In this document: piece after piece, positions 30,542 through 37,884 of the stretch
How positions within the stretch are numbered: position 1 is the stretch's first letter
How the letters are laid out: the number at the start of each line of letters is the position of its first letter
From: Verrucomicrobiota bacterium
GTDB lineage: Bacteria; Verrucomicrobiota; Verrucomicrobiia; JABWAM01
Assembly: GCA_023269615.1 (NCBI GenBank)
Contig: JAHFSY010000014.1
Span: 1-64,000, forward strand
Length of the DNA: 64,000 nt
Reading direction: 5' to 3'
Notes under the pieces: generated by a model
Databases searched by the model: none
What the model was told of the DNA's origin: nothing
The model's input: the letters and a program-made list of their open reading frames with translations, nothing else
Translations under genes and position numbers: made by a program

Positions 30542-30670
30542 TCACCAAAACTTTTTGGGTATGCCGATGCAGCCCGACAGGGTGAAGGCGATCATGGTGG
30601 CGAAGGCGAGTTCCGCGCAGCAACGGAGAAGAGTTTGTATTCGTGAAGGTTGCGCGAGTGGTTGTTTCAT
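30542..30670 (-). CDS. Putative tiny lipoprotein (42 residues)
   Basis: A short frame with a basic start, a hydrophobic stretch and a lipobox: FATMIAFTLSGC, with the lipidated Cys at residue 34, then only eight more residues (IGIPKKFW). Layout resembles entericidin-like or lysis-type small lipoproteins, which are mostly signal peptide plus a short tail. There is no homologue I can name. A Met at residue 26 could be an internal start but would shorten the n-region. It precedes the PhyH gene's 3' end on the same strand and converges with the glycosyltransferase operon. Support is the lipobox only, so confidence is moderate. Confidence 0.45.
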   Translation of the reverse strand: MKQPLAQPSRIQTLLRCCAELAFATMIAFTLSGCIGIPKKFW

Positions 30671-30757
30671 GGGAGTGGGCGTACGCTACATTACACCCAC
30701 TCCAAGCACAAGAGAAAACTTACATAAGTAATTGATTATCAAATACTTATAAAACAT

Positions 30758-31564
30758 TCAGGCAATCACTGTTTCCACCTTGGCTGTTCGCAGTGGCCAG
30801 ATTCCATCGGCGTTGGTTTCTTCATTTTTTCCGTCAATGGAGGGATTCGGACCGCAATCGTAATCGCAGATGATCGCGCAACGGTTGTTGTCGGACGTAT
30901 TTTTCTTCGACATGTGCAGCACGAGGGAATGGAAGATCAGGAGCCCGCCCGGCTGGACGGGGACGGGCGTGGCTTTTTTCATGTCAATGCGCGATTCCTC
31001 AACCTGCAACTCCTTCGCCACATGGGGAATGAGTCCAAGCTTGTGCGATCCCGGGATCGCCCACACGCAGCCGTTGGCCTCCGTGGCATCATCCATCGCA
31101 ATCCACACGGTCACCTGGCTGGGTTCGTAGTTCTTCCAATAGGCGGCGTCCTGGTGCCACGGCTTGGCGGCGCCCCCGTTGGCGGGTTTGAACATCACCT
31201 TTGACGAGTGATAGTAAATGTTCGGCCCCATGATGTCTTCCATGCAGTCGAGCATTTTTGTCGAGGCGAAGACCTCCTTGACGGCTGGAATGCAAAACAC
31301 CGCGCCCTGGATTTTACGGAACATGCCGGCCCGCTTGGCTTCGGCGTTCGCGTCAAGGCTGTCATCGTTCGCCTTTTCAAGGTTAAAGCCGTCGGCGTCG
31401 CGGGTCATGGAACGTCGTTCATGGCAGACGCGGTCAATGTCGACCTTCACGCGCTGGACTTCCGCAGGTGGGAGAAAGTCTTCAACGACGAGATATCCGT
31501 CACGCTGGAACTGTTCGAGTTGGCGGGGGGAGAGATGTTTCATATGTCGCAATCTATCATCCAT
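30758..31564 (-). CDS. Phytanoyl-CoA dioxygenase (PhyH) family protein
   Basis: 268-residue Fe(II)/2-oxoglutarate oxygenase. Iron ligands are seen in KPWHQDAAYW (HxD) and the distal His in LIFHSLVLHMSKKN, followed by an Arg-containing strand (NNRCAIICDYD). Verrucomicrobia and Planctomycetes carry many PhyH paralogues, often beside AraC regulators, and their substrates are unknown; hydroxylation of a small metabolite is the safest statement. Divergent from an AraC-family gene with a 71-base gap, so that regulator probably controls it. ATG 31543 is another possible start. Confidence 0.85.
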   Translation of the reverse strand: MDDRLRHMKHLSPRQLEQFQRDGYLVVEDFLPPAEVQRVKVDIDRVCHERRSMTRDADGFNLEKANDDSLDANAEAKRAGMFRKIQGAVFCIPAVKEVFASTKMLDCMEDIMGPNIYYHSSKVMFKPANGGAAKPWHQDAAYWKNYEPSQVTVWIAMDDATEANGCVWAIPGSHKLGLIPHVAKELQVEESRIDMKKATPVPVQPGGLLIFHSLVLHMSKKNTSDNNRCAIICDYDCGPNPSIDGKNEETNADGIWPLRTAKVETVIA

Positions 31565-31635
31565 GCCTGAGCCCATCCATGCGCTCAGGCATCATTTTTA
31601 TGTCTTTTTCAATCATCATGGGCTAGGGTGAATTC

Positions 31636-32547
31636 ATGAGCCGACCCCCCCGTTTACCCACGGCCAGTTCATTGAACCGTCCGCAGGCGGAATACCCACC
31701 GTACCCGGATCATCCCGCGCATGAGTGGCTGGAGCGTTCGTTGGAACAGATGATGGTGCGCGGCGTGACAGCGATCCTCTACAAGTGTGCGCCGAAGTGG
31801 GCGATGCCCACCCGGCGCATCAGCGATGACATGTTGTTTTACGTCATCAAAGGGCGGGGGCGGATGACGGTACAGGGGCGGACGCACCCGCTCTTTCCAG
31901 GAATCTGTGCGAGTTTTCAGCGGGGGGTGGAACACGCGGCGTTCCATGATCCGGGTCATCCGATCCATGTGATCTCGCTTCATTACACAGCCACCGTGTT
32001 TGAATCGTTGACTGTGCCCGACCTGCTGGGGTTCCCGAATTTTTTCCAGGTAAAAGGAGATGCGGCGATGGATGCGATGATGAGGGAGGCGTGTCGGGAA
32101 CACGCGTTGCGCCCGCCCGGATGGGAGCGCGGATTGGAATCGCTCACGACACGCATCCTGCTGCATTTGATCCGGGAACACGGCGGAACATTGAGCATGA
32201 AATCACAAGACGCAAAATTCGCCGACCTGCGACGGTTGCTTCCGTCGCTGGAATCCATGAAGGGAAACCTTGCCGCGCTGGCGTCGGTTCCTGCACTGGC
32301 GCGTTCCGCCGGGTATTCCGAGGCGCAATTTCGTCGGGTGTTCGCGCGGGCGATGGGCATGGCGCCTGTCCAGTACATGCGCCGTATCCGGATGGAGCGG
32401 GCCGGCGCGCTCCTGCGAACGACATCCCAAACGATCGAGTCAATATCCGCTGAAGTGGGCTACGCCGAACCCGCCTTCTTCGCGCACAGCTTTAAAAAGC
32501 TGATGGGAATCGCACCTGGAGAGTATCGTCGAAGGCATGAGTTGTGA
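31636..32547 (+). CDS. AraC-family transcriptional regulator (divergent from PhyH gene)
   Basis: 303 residues. The N-terminal cupin sensing domain is visible as DDMLFYVIKGRGRMTVQGR and HPIHVISLHYTA (about 55-120); the C-terminal AraC DNA-binding domain has two helix-turn-helix segments (ALASVPALARSAGYSEAQFR and TIESISAEVGYAEPAFFAHS) and ends SFKKLMGIAPGEYRR. The divergent pairing with the dioxygenase gene suggests local control from the shared 71-base region. It ends 16 bases before a family-A repeat. Confidence 0.88.
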   Translation: MSRPPRLPTASSLNRPQAEYPPYPDHPAHEWLERSLEQMMVRGVTAILYKCAPKWAMPTRRISDDMLFYVIKGRGRMTVQGRTHPLFPGICASFQRGVEHAAFHDPGHPIHVISLHYTATVFESLTVPDLLGFPNFFQVKGDAAMDAMMREACREHALRPPGWERGLESLTTRILLHLIREHGGTLSMKSQDAKFADLRRLLPSLESMKGNLAALASVPALARSAGYSEAQFRRVFARAMGMAPVQYMRRIRMERAGALLRTTSQTIESISAEVGYAEPAFFAHSFKKLMGIAPGEYRRRHEL

Positions 32548-32562
32548 TGCGATCTTTTCCGC

Positions 32563-32640
32563 TGTAGGAGCCGCTGCCAGCGGCGACCGGGAATCAGGGC
32601 GCTTCCCTGGGTCTCGGTCGCGGATGGCATCCGCTCCTAC
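32563..32640. repeat. REP-like family A inverted pair
   Basis: Left unit TGTAGGAGCCGCTGCCAGCG then GCGACCGG; the right unit ends CCGCTCCTAC and is a degenerate inverted copy. Lies between convergent AraC and Gfo/Idh genes; a further partial copy (GTCCTACAGG) follows at 32639-32649. Confidence 0.75.
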
Positions 32641-32706
32641 GTCCTACAGGGAGATGCGAAGCGTGATAGGAATTACCGACAGCGGTTCCTACACAAGAGA
32701 GCGCAA

Positions 32707-33726
32707 TCACTTATTCAGCCACACCGCGTTTGTCTGCGCCTCGAGCGTGGCACGGCATGCGGCGAAGGATTTTTCGTGCGGGATACAGAGGTTTGTTTTG
32801 TTCTCCACGTCGCGGATGAGGTCGTCATACAGCGTCACTTTCACATCTTCGCAGGAAATGCGATGGGGCGGCTTTTCAGTGGTCGCGAGGATGAGCTGGT
32901 TGCCGGTGAAGCGGTCGTTGTCCACGGCGAGGTCCACGGTTTTGCGCAGCTCGATCATGCCCTTCGTCCCGATGATGATGTTCCGGATGTCGCCAAATGT
33001 CGGCATGCTCTCGGGCGTGAACCAGTCCACGCGCACGTAGGCCGTCGCGCCGTTGGGGCCAACGAGCGTGGCGTCGCCGAAATCACCGAACGTCGGGACG
33101 TCGGGATGTCCGAAATTTCCCACGCGCGAGGAAGTCACCGTGGGCCTGCCGCCGCCGAGGTGCGTGAACATCTCGATCTGGTGGATCGCGATGTCGTTGA
33201 TGAGCCCGCCGTAGAGTTCGGGCACGAACATCCATGCGGGGCGGATCGGGCGCATGAGCTTGTGCGGGCCAAGGCCGATGAAGTTGACGATGCGCCCGAT
33301 GGCACCGGCCTCGATCATCTCGATCGCCCTGCGGCTGGAGGGATCCATGAGGCGCTCGCCGTACCAGACGAACCATGAGCGGCCGGTTTCCTTCTGGGCC
33401 CGCTCGATGTCGTCAAGCTGCGCGAGCGTGGTCATGGCGGGCTTGTCCACGAAGAAATCCTTGCCGTGCCGCATGGTGGCGCAGGCGAGCGCGGAGCGCT
33501 CGTTGTTGATGGCGGCCGAGCAGATGAGCTGGATGCTTGGGTCCTCGATGATTTCTTTTTCGGAGCGGGCAAGGGGCACGTTTGGAAAAACCTTCCGCAT
33601 CTGGGCCTGCAACTCCGGCTCCTTTGCAAAATAGGCGACGCACTCGGCCTTGCCGGTTTTGACCAGTCCATCAGCCATCGCGAAGATGTGGCCGTGATTC
33701 AGGCCGATGACGGCAAAGCGCATCAT
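32707..33726 (-). CDS. Gfo/Idh/MocA family oxidoreductase
   Basis: 339-residue NAD(P)-dependent dehydrogenase of the sugar/inositol type. N-terminal Rossmann start MRFAVIGLNHGHIFAMADG, the catalytic-site motif FVDKPAMTTLAQL (EKP variant) near 95, and the C-terminal substrate half with GGLINDIAIHQIEMFTHLG carrying the conserved Asp/His pair. Only 4 bases follow the FAH-family gene, so the two form an operon, which suggests sugar-acid or deoxysugar catabolism. The natural substrate is not deducible. Confidence 0.88.
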   Translation of the reverse strand: MMRFAVIGLNHGHIFAMADGLVKTGKAECVAYFAKEPELQAQMRKVFPNVPLARSEKEIIEDPSIQLICSAAINNERSALACATMRHGKDFFVDKPAMTTLAQLDDIERAQKETGRSWFVWYGERLMDPSSRRAIEMIEAGAIGRIVNFIGLGPHKLMRPIRPAWMFVPELYGGLINDIAIHQIEMFTHLGGGRPTVTSSRVGNFGHPDVPTFGDFGDATLVGPNGATAYVRVDWFTPESMPTFGDIRNIIIGTKGMIELRKTVDLAVDNDRFTGNQLILATTEKPPHRISCEDVKVTLYDDLIRDVENKTNLCIPHEKSFAACRATLEAQTNAVWLNK

Positions 33727-33730
33727 GCCC

Positions 33731-34492
33731 TCACGCGTTGGCGACGCTGTTTTTCAGCGGGGCGAGTCCTTCGATCCGGACTTCGAGCTGGTCGCCGGCC
33801 TTGATGGGCTGGACGTTGAAGGGGGTGCCGGTGAGGATGATGTCGCCGGGCATGAACGTGATGTGCTGGCTGAGGAAGTGGAGGAGAAACGGGACCTTGA
33901 AAATCAGCTGGTCGGTGCGTGAGTTTTGACGCAGCTCCCCGTTCTGGAAGAGCTGGATTTGCAGGTTGGTGGGATCGAGGTCATTGCGGACGAATGGGCC
34001 GACGGGCGTGAAGGTGTCGAATGACTTGGCGCGCGCCCACTGGCTTTCGCTGCGCTGGATGTCGCGATCGCTCACATCCTGCGAGCAGGTATAACCGAAG
34101 ATGTACGATGGGGCGTCCTTGACCGAAACGCCCTTGGTGCGTTTCCCGATGACCACGCAGAGCTCAGCCTCGTAATCGGTGCGGTGCTTGGTGTAGGGGA
34201 CGCGGATGGTGCCTTCGTGTTCGAGGAGGGAGGAGGGGGCCTTGAACCAGATCAGCGGTTCCTTCGGGAGTTCCTTGCCCGATTCCTTCGCGTGGTCGGC
34301 GTAGTTGAGGCCGACGGCGATGATCTTGGAAGGCTCGACCGGCACGAGGATTGTGAGGTCCTCCAGCTTGTGTTCCTTGATGGGCTTGGCCGTGCCGAAC
34401 ATGGGGTTGCCGTCGAGTTCGGAGACCTTGTTGCCGTGCACCTCGCCGTGGAATGTTTTCGCTCGTGTCTTGAATCGTCCGTAATTCGCCAT
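33731..34492 (-). CDS. Fumarylacetoacetate hydrolase (FAH) family protein
   Basis: 253-residue metal-dependent hydrolase or decarboxylase acting on beta-diketo or 2-keto acids. Motifs: IIAVGLNYADHAKES, the metal-site TDYEAELCVVIG, YTCSQDVSDRDIQ and the C-terminal PGDIILTGTPFNV. Together with the downstream Gfo/Idh gene it could split a diketo-deoxy-sugar acid, as in L-fucose or L-rhamnose oxidative routes, but ureidoglycolate lyase and homoprotocatechuate branch members look alike. ATG 34492 matches the family start; the longer frame to 34621 overlaps the divergent DUF3108 gene. Confidence 0.88.
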   Translation of the reverse strand: MANYGRFKTRAKTFHGEVHGNKVSELDGNPMFGTAKPIKEHKLEDLTILVPVEPSKIIAVGLNYADHAKESGKELPKEPLIWFKAPSSLLEHEGTIRVPYTKHRTDYEAELCVVIGKRTKGVSVKDAPSYIFGYTCSQDVSDRDIQRSESQWARAKSFDTFTPVGPFVRNDLDPTNLQIQLFQNGELRQNSRTDQLIFKVPFLLHFLSQHITFMPGDIILTGTPFNVQPIKAGDQLEVRIEGLAPLKNSVANA

Positions 34493-34576
34493 AGGGCTGC
34501 GATATCTAAACGGAAGCCCCCTCCTTTGCCAGCGTTTTTTGTTTTCCCGGATGCGGAAAAGCTTTATCACCGAAGG

Positions 34577-35380
34577 ATGTTTCATGGTTTTCCATGGATG
34601 ATGCGCGGGGTGTTTTTCCAAGTGGCGGGCTTTTTCCTGTATGCAAGCCTCATGCTGTCATGCGCGCAGGCTGCCGACCCGCTGCCGTTCAAGGAGGGTG
34701 AGAAACTCACGTATGAGTTTCACTGGGGTCCCATCATGGTGGGGCGGGGCACGTTTGAAGTGACGGAGATCCGCAAGGACGGCACCTGCGTCTTCAAGGT
34801 GCGCGTAAAATCCAACGATTTCATCTCGGCGATCTATCCCGTGGAGGACGTGATCACGAGTGTGTTTGATTCGAAGAAAATGCGCTCCGTGAGCTTCGAG
34901 CAGAACCGGAGTGAGGGCGATCACCATGTCTGGGAGGAGACCTTCTACTATTACGACTCAGCGTGGGCGAGCACGACCTCCTATACCTCGGGCGAGGCAA
35001 AGTGGTTCACAATCCCGAAGGACGCCGTGCAGGACAAGCTCTCAACCATCTACTACATGCGCTGCCTCGATTGGAAGGACCGCGACACTGCCTCGGTGGT
35101 GCTCGGCAACGACAAGGAAAACTACAAGGTGAACATGACGAAAACAGAGAAGGAAAAAATCGAGCTGGACGACTTCGAGCCAATCCCCACGTTCAAGATC
35201 GAGCCCAACACCGAGTACATGAGCGGATTTGTCAAAAAGGGAAAGATGTGGGTCTGGGTGAGCGACGACGCATTCCGCATTCCGATCCGGGTGGTCTCCA
35301 AATTGTCCGTCGGCAGCGTGAGTGCCATTCTGATCAAGGTTGAGGGGGTGGAAGGATGGCCGTATGATCCGAAGGATTGA
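34577..35380 (+). CDS. Exported DUF3108 domain protein
   Basis: 267 residues with an N-terminal signal peptide (FFLYASLMLSCAQAA) and then a beta-rich DUF3108 domain: LPFKEGEKLTYEFHWGPIMV, GRGTFEVTE, VEDVITSVFD and SFEQNRSEG. The family is found in many Gram-negatives as a periplasmic protein of unknown function; its fold is likened to lipoprotein-carrier proteins. Single gene, divergent from the FAH gene. The Cys in LMLSCAQAA could also be a lipobox, but AQA-A looks like a signal peptidase I site. ATG 34598 is an alternative start. Confidence 0.78.
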   Translation: MFHGFPWMMRGVFFQVAGFFLYASLMLSCAQAADPLPFKEGEKLTYEFHWGPIMVGRGTFEVTEIRKDGTCVFKVRVKSNDFISAIYPVEDVITSVFDSKKMRSVSFEQNRSEGDHHVWEETFYYYDSAWASTTSYTSGEAKWFTIPKDAVQDKLSTIYYMRCLDWKDRDTASVVLGNDKENYKVNMTKTEKEKIELDDFEPIPTFKIEPNTEYMSGFVKKGKMWVWVSDDAFRIPIRVVSKLSVGSVSAILIKVEGVEGWPYDPKD

Positions 35381-35515
35381 GCCGTAGCCCGCCTAGAAAT
35401 AACAAATATGCAAAAGCCTGATGTTGCCAAGAAACCTGTCGTGTGGGATATCTTCGGAATGAATCAAGTGCAGCCTCTTTATTGCGGTTTTCAGTCAACA
35501 CCCTGAGTTTACGTC

Positions 35516-36745
35516 ATGGAACCAGTTTATGTGGTGGGCGCCGGGCGCACCGATTTCAAGCGTCACTTTAAGAAGGAGGGCAAAACCATCCGTGACATCA
35601 TCCTCGAATCGGCCCGTGGCGCGATCGCGGATGCCGGAGTGGATCCCCTCGACATTCAGTCGGGAGTGGTCGGCAATTTTGCAGCCGGCCTTTTCACCCG
35701 CCAGCTCCATCTCGGGGCCTTTCTTACGGAAATTGACACAAAACTTCGTGGCATTCCCACCCTGCATGTCGAGGCCGCCTGCGCGTCGGGTGGCGTTGCG
35801 GTCCTGACTGCCGCCCAGCAGATCATGGCTGGAATCCATGACGTCGTGCTCGTCGTCGGGGCTGAGCAGCAAAAGACCATGCCGCCTGCCGACGGATCGG
35901 ATGTCTTGCTGGCTGCGGGGGACTATGACTCCGAGAAGGCGCGCTATGGTGAATTCGCGATCCCGAAACTTTTCGCGCACATCGCGCAAGCCTACAAGGA
36001 ACGTCACGGCCTCACAAATGAAGATCTCGCCCGGGTCGCCGTCAAGAACCGCGCGCACGCCCGGAAAAATCCGCTGGCGCAGACGAGGGACAAGCCCATG
36101 ACGCTGGAGCAGGCCTGCACGGTGTCGGCGGAAAATCCGCAATTCGCACCTCCCTTGAAATCCTCGGATTGTTCCCAGATCACGGATGGAGGAGCTGCGT
36201 TGATTTTATGTTCTGAAAAATTTGCAAAAAAATTGCGGAAGCCATCCATTCGCCTCCTCGGCTACGGCCATACCACCGACCATCTCGCGATTGATAAGAA
36301 AGACGTCCCGGAATTTTCCATCGCCCGAAAAGCCGCCGACCAGGCTTACGTGATGGCGGGACTTCAACCGCGGGACATGAATGCCGCGGAGGTTCATGAT
36401 TGTTTTTCCATCTCAGAAATCGTGGCGTATGAAATCCTTCGTTTCGCTCCGCCTGGCGGAGGTCCTAAGCTCCTCGAAAGCGGAGCGACCATGCTCCCGT
36501 TCCTTCGTAACGATTCCGCGATCCGCGATCCGCAATCCGCAATTCCAATCAATCCCGGCGGTGGACTGATGGGTGATGGTCATCCCGTGGGTGCCACCGG
36601 CGTCCGCCAGGTCGTGGAGGCGTATTGCCAGCTCATGCAAGCCGCTGGAGAACGCCAGGTTCCCAACACAAAACGCTACCTCACGTTCAACATGGGTGGC
36701 ACCATGACAACCACAGTCGTCATGATCTGGGGAAGGGGCGAATGA
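35516..36745 (+). CDS. SCP-x-type thiolase (acetyl-CoA acetyltransferase-like) with repeat-derived insert
   Basis: 409 residues of the thiolase superfamily, SCP-x/nondecarboxylating branch. The acyl-accepting Cys89 is in HVEAACASGG, the NxHDCF-type motif appears as EVHDCFSISEIV, and the C-terminal GDGHPVGATG carries the second active-site His. Residues about 333-345 are encoded by a family-F dispersed repeat (36512-36549) placed just before INPGGGLMGDGHP, where family members have only a short link. First gene of a coupled run with the B12-GTPase and mutase genes (ATGA overlaps), so it probably cleaves or forms a short acyl-CoA in the same pathway. Confidence 0.85.
   Translation: MEPVYVVGAGRTDFKRHFKKEGKTIRDIILESARGAIADAGVDPLDIQSGVVGNFAAGLFTRQLHLGAFLTEIDTKLRGIPTLHVEAACASGGVAVLTAAQQIMAGIHDVVLVVGAEQQKTMPPADGSDVLLAAGDYDSEKARYGEFAIPKLFAHIAQAYKERHGLTNEDLARVAVKNRAHARKNPLAQTRDKPMTLEQACTVSAENPQFAPPLKSSDCSQITDGGAALILCSEKFAKKLRKPSIRLLGYGHTTDHLAIDKKDVPEFSIARKAADQAYVMAGLQPRDMNAAEVHDCFSISEIVAYEILRFAPPGGGPKLLESGATMLPFLRNDSAIRDPQSAIPINPGGGLMGDGHPVGATGVRQVVEAYCQLMQAAGERQVPNTKRYLTFNMGGTMTTTVVMIWGRGE
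36512..36549 (+). repeat. Repeat family F inside the thiolase gene
   Basis: Built of units like GATCCGCAATCCGCAATTCC, in frame with the host gene. Same family as 38181-38214 and the intergenic copies at 62196-62233 and 62302-62334. Confidence 0.8.
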
Positions 36746-37884
36746 TGGCCGCCCACCCTCCCATTCGCATTTTGACCGCGGTCCCGATTTGCGACGGCCA
36801 TGACAGCGCGATCAATACTGTCAACATGGAGTTGATCCGTCATGGGGTGGAAGTCATCTACCTGGGCTACCATCGTTCCGTGAAAGCGATGGTGCGCGCG
36901 GCAATTCAGGAGGACGTTCGAACCCTTGGGATTTCCAGCTACAATGGTGGCCATGTTGAATTTTTCTCCGAGGTGGTCAAACTTCTGCGGAAGCATGGGG
37001 CGGGTGATATCCATGTGTTCGGCGGCGGCGGCGGCACGATCACGCGTGCGGATGAGGTCGTCATGACGCGGAGAGGCGTGGATCGGATTTTTTTCGCGGG
37101 CACGTCCCTGTCGGAAATTGTGGCTTACGTAAAAAAACAATATGGCGGGCAGCGCAAGGTCGCTCTGCCCTCCTTGAGCAAGGCCACGCACCTTACGAAT
37201 CGTCAGCTTGCCAAACTTCTCACGGCAGCCGAGACGAACATTCCCATTCCTTCCCTCAAGCTTCAGCCACCAACTGGCGGCTGCCGCACCATTGGGATCG
37301 CCGGCCCGGGAGGGGCGGGCAAAACCACTTTGATCGACGAGCTCGTGCTTCGCCATCTCACGTTGAAGCCGCATGCGCGTGTCGCCATTCTTTCCCATGA
37401 TCCGAGCGGTTCGGTTTCTGGCGGCGGCGCGCTGCTTGGGGATCGGGCGCCCATGATTTACTCGCAGGACGACCGTGTCTTCATGCGCAGCCTGGCCTCG
37501 CGCGGTCACGACGGAGGGCTTGCTGCCTGTACCCGTCGCTGCGTGCAGGTGCTTCAGCGTTGTGGATTTGAACTCATCCTGATCGAAACCGTGGGAATCG
37601 GGCAGGAGGCGGTTCCTTTTCGCGGAGGCCTCACCGACCGGACTGTTCTCGTGATGAGCCCGGATTATGGAAGCCGTTTGCAGCTCCAGAAAATCGCCAT
37701 GCTGGATGTGGCTGACCTGGTTGTGGTAAACAAATCCGACCTTGGCGGCGCAAAAACCGCTCTTTCGGAAATCGCGCAGCGGCTTGAGTCGAACCAACGG
37801 GGACAACAGTTGCTGACCACCGTCGCCAAACAACATCGCAACGCCGGGGTGGACGAACTTTTCAACAAGCTGGTGAATCCATGA
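36742..37884 (+). CDS. B12-binding mutase small domain fused to MeaB-type GTPase (first half of a split IcmF)
   Basis: 380 residues. Residues 1-130 are a cobalamin-binding domain with DGHDSA (His20 as lower ligand) and the IcmF-like patches ISSYNGGHVEFF and HVFGGGGGTI. Residues about 175-380 are a MeaB/MeaI chaperone GTPase with Walker A GPGGAGKTT (188-196), LIETVGIGQEAVPF and NKSD. In IcmF these two parts are followed by the mutase barrel in one chain; here the chain ends and the barrel is the next gene, with ATGA overlap. It would load, protect and repair the adenosylcobalamin cofactor while also providing the B12-holding half of the mutase. Confidence 0.88.
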   Translation: MMAAHPPIRILTAVPICDGHDSAINTVNMELIRHGVEVIYLGYHRSVKAMVRAAIQEDVRTLGISSYNGGHVEFFSEVVKLLRKHGAGDIHVFGGGGGTITRADEVVMTRRGVDRIFFAGTSLSEIVAYVKKQYGGQRKVALPSLSKATHLTNRQLAKLLTAAETNIPIPSLKLQPPTGGCRTIGIAGPGGAGKTTLIDELVLRHLTLKPHARVAILSHDPSGSVSGGGALLGDRAPMIYSQDDRVFMRSLASRGHDGGLAACTRRCVQVLQRCGFELILIETVGIGQEAVPFRGGLTDRTVLVMSPDYGSRLQLQKIAMLDVADLVVVNKSDLGGAKTALSEIAQRLESNQRGQQLLTTVAKQHRNAGVDELFNKLVNP

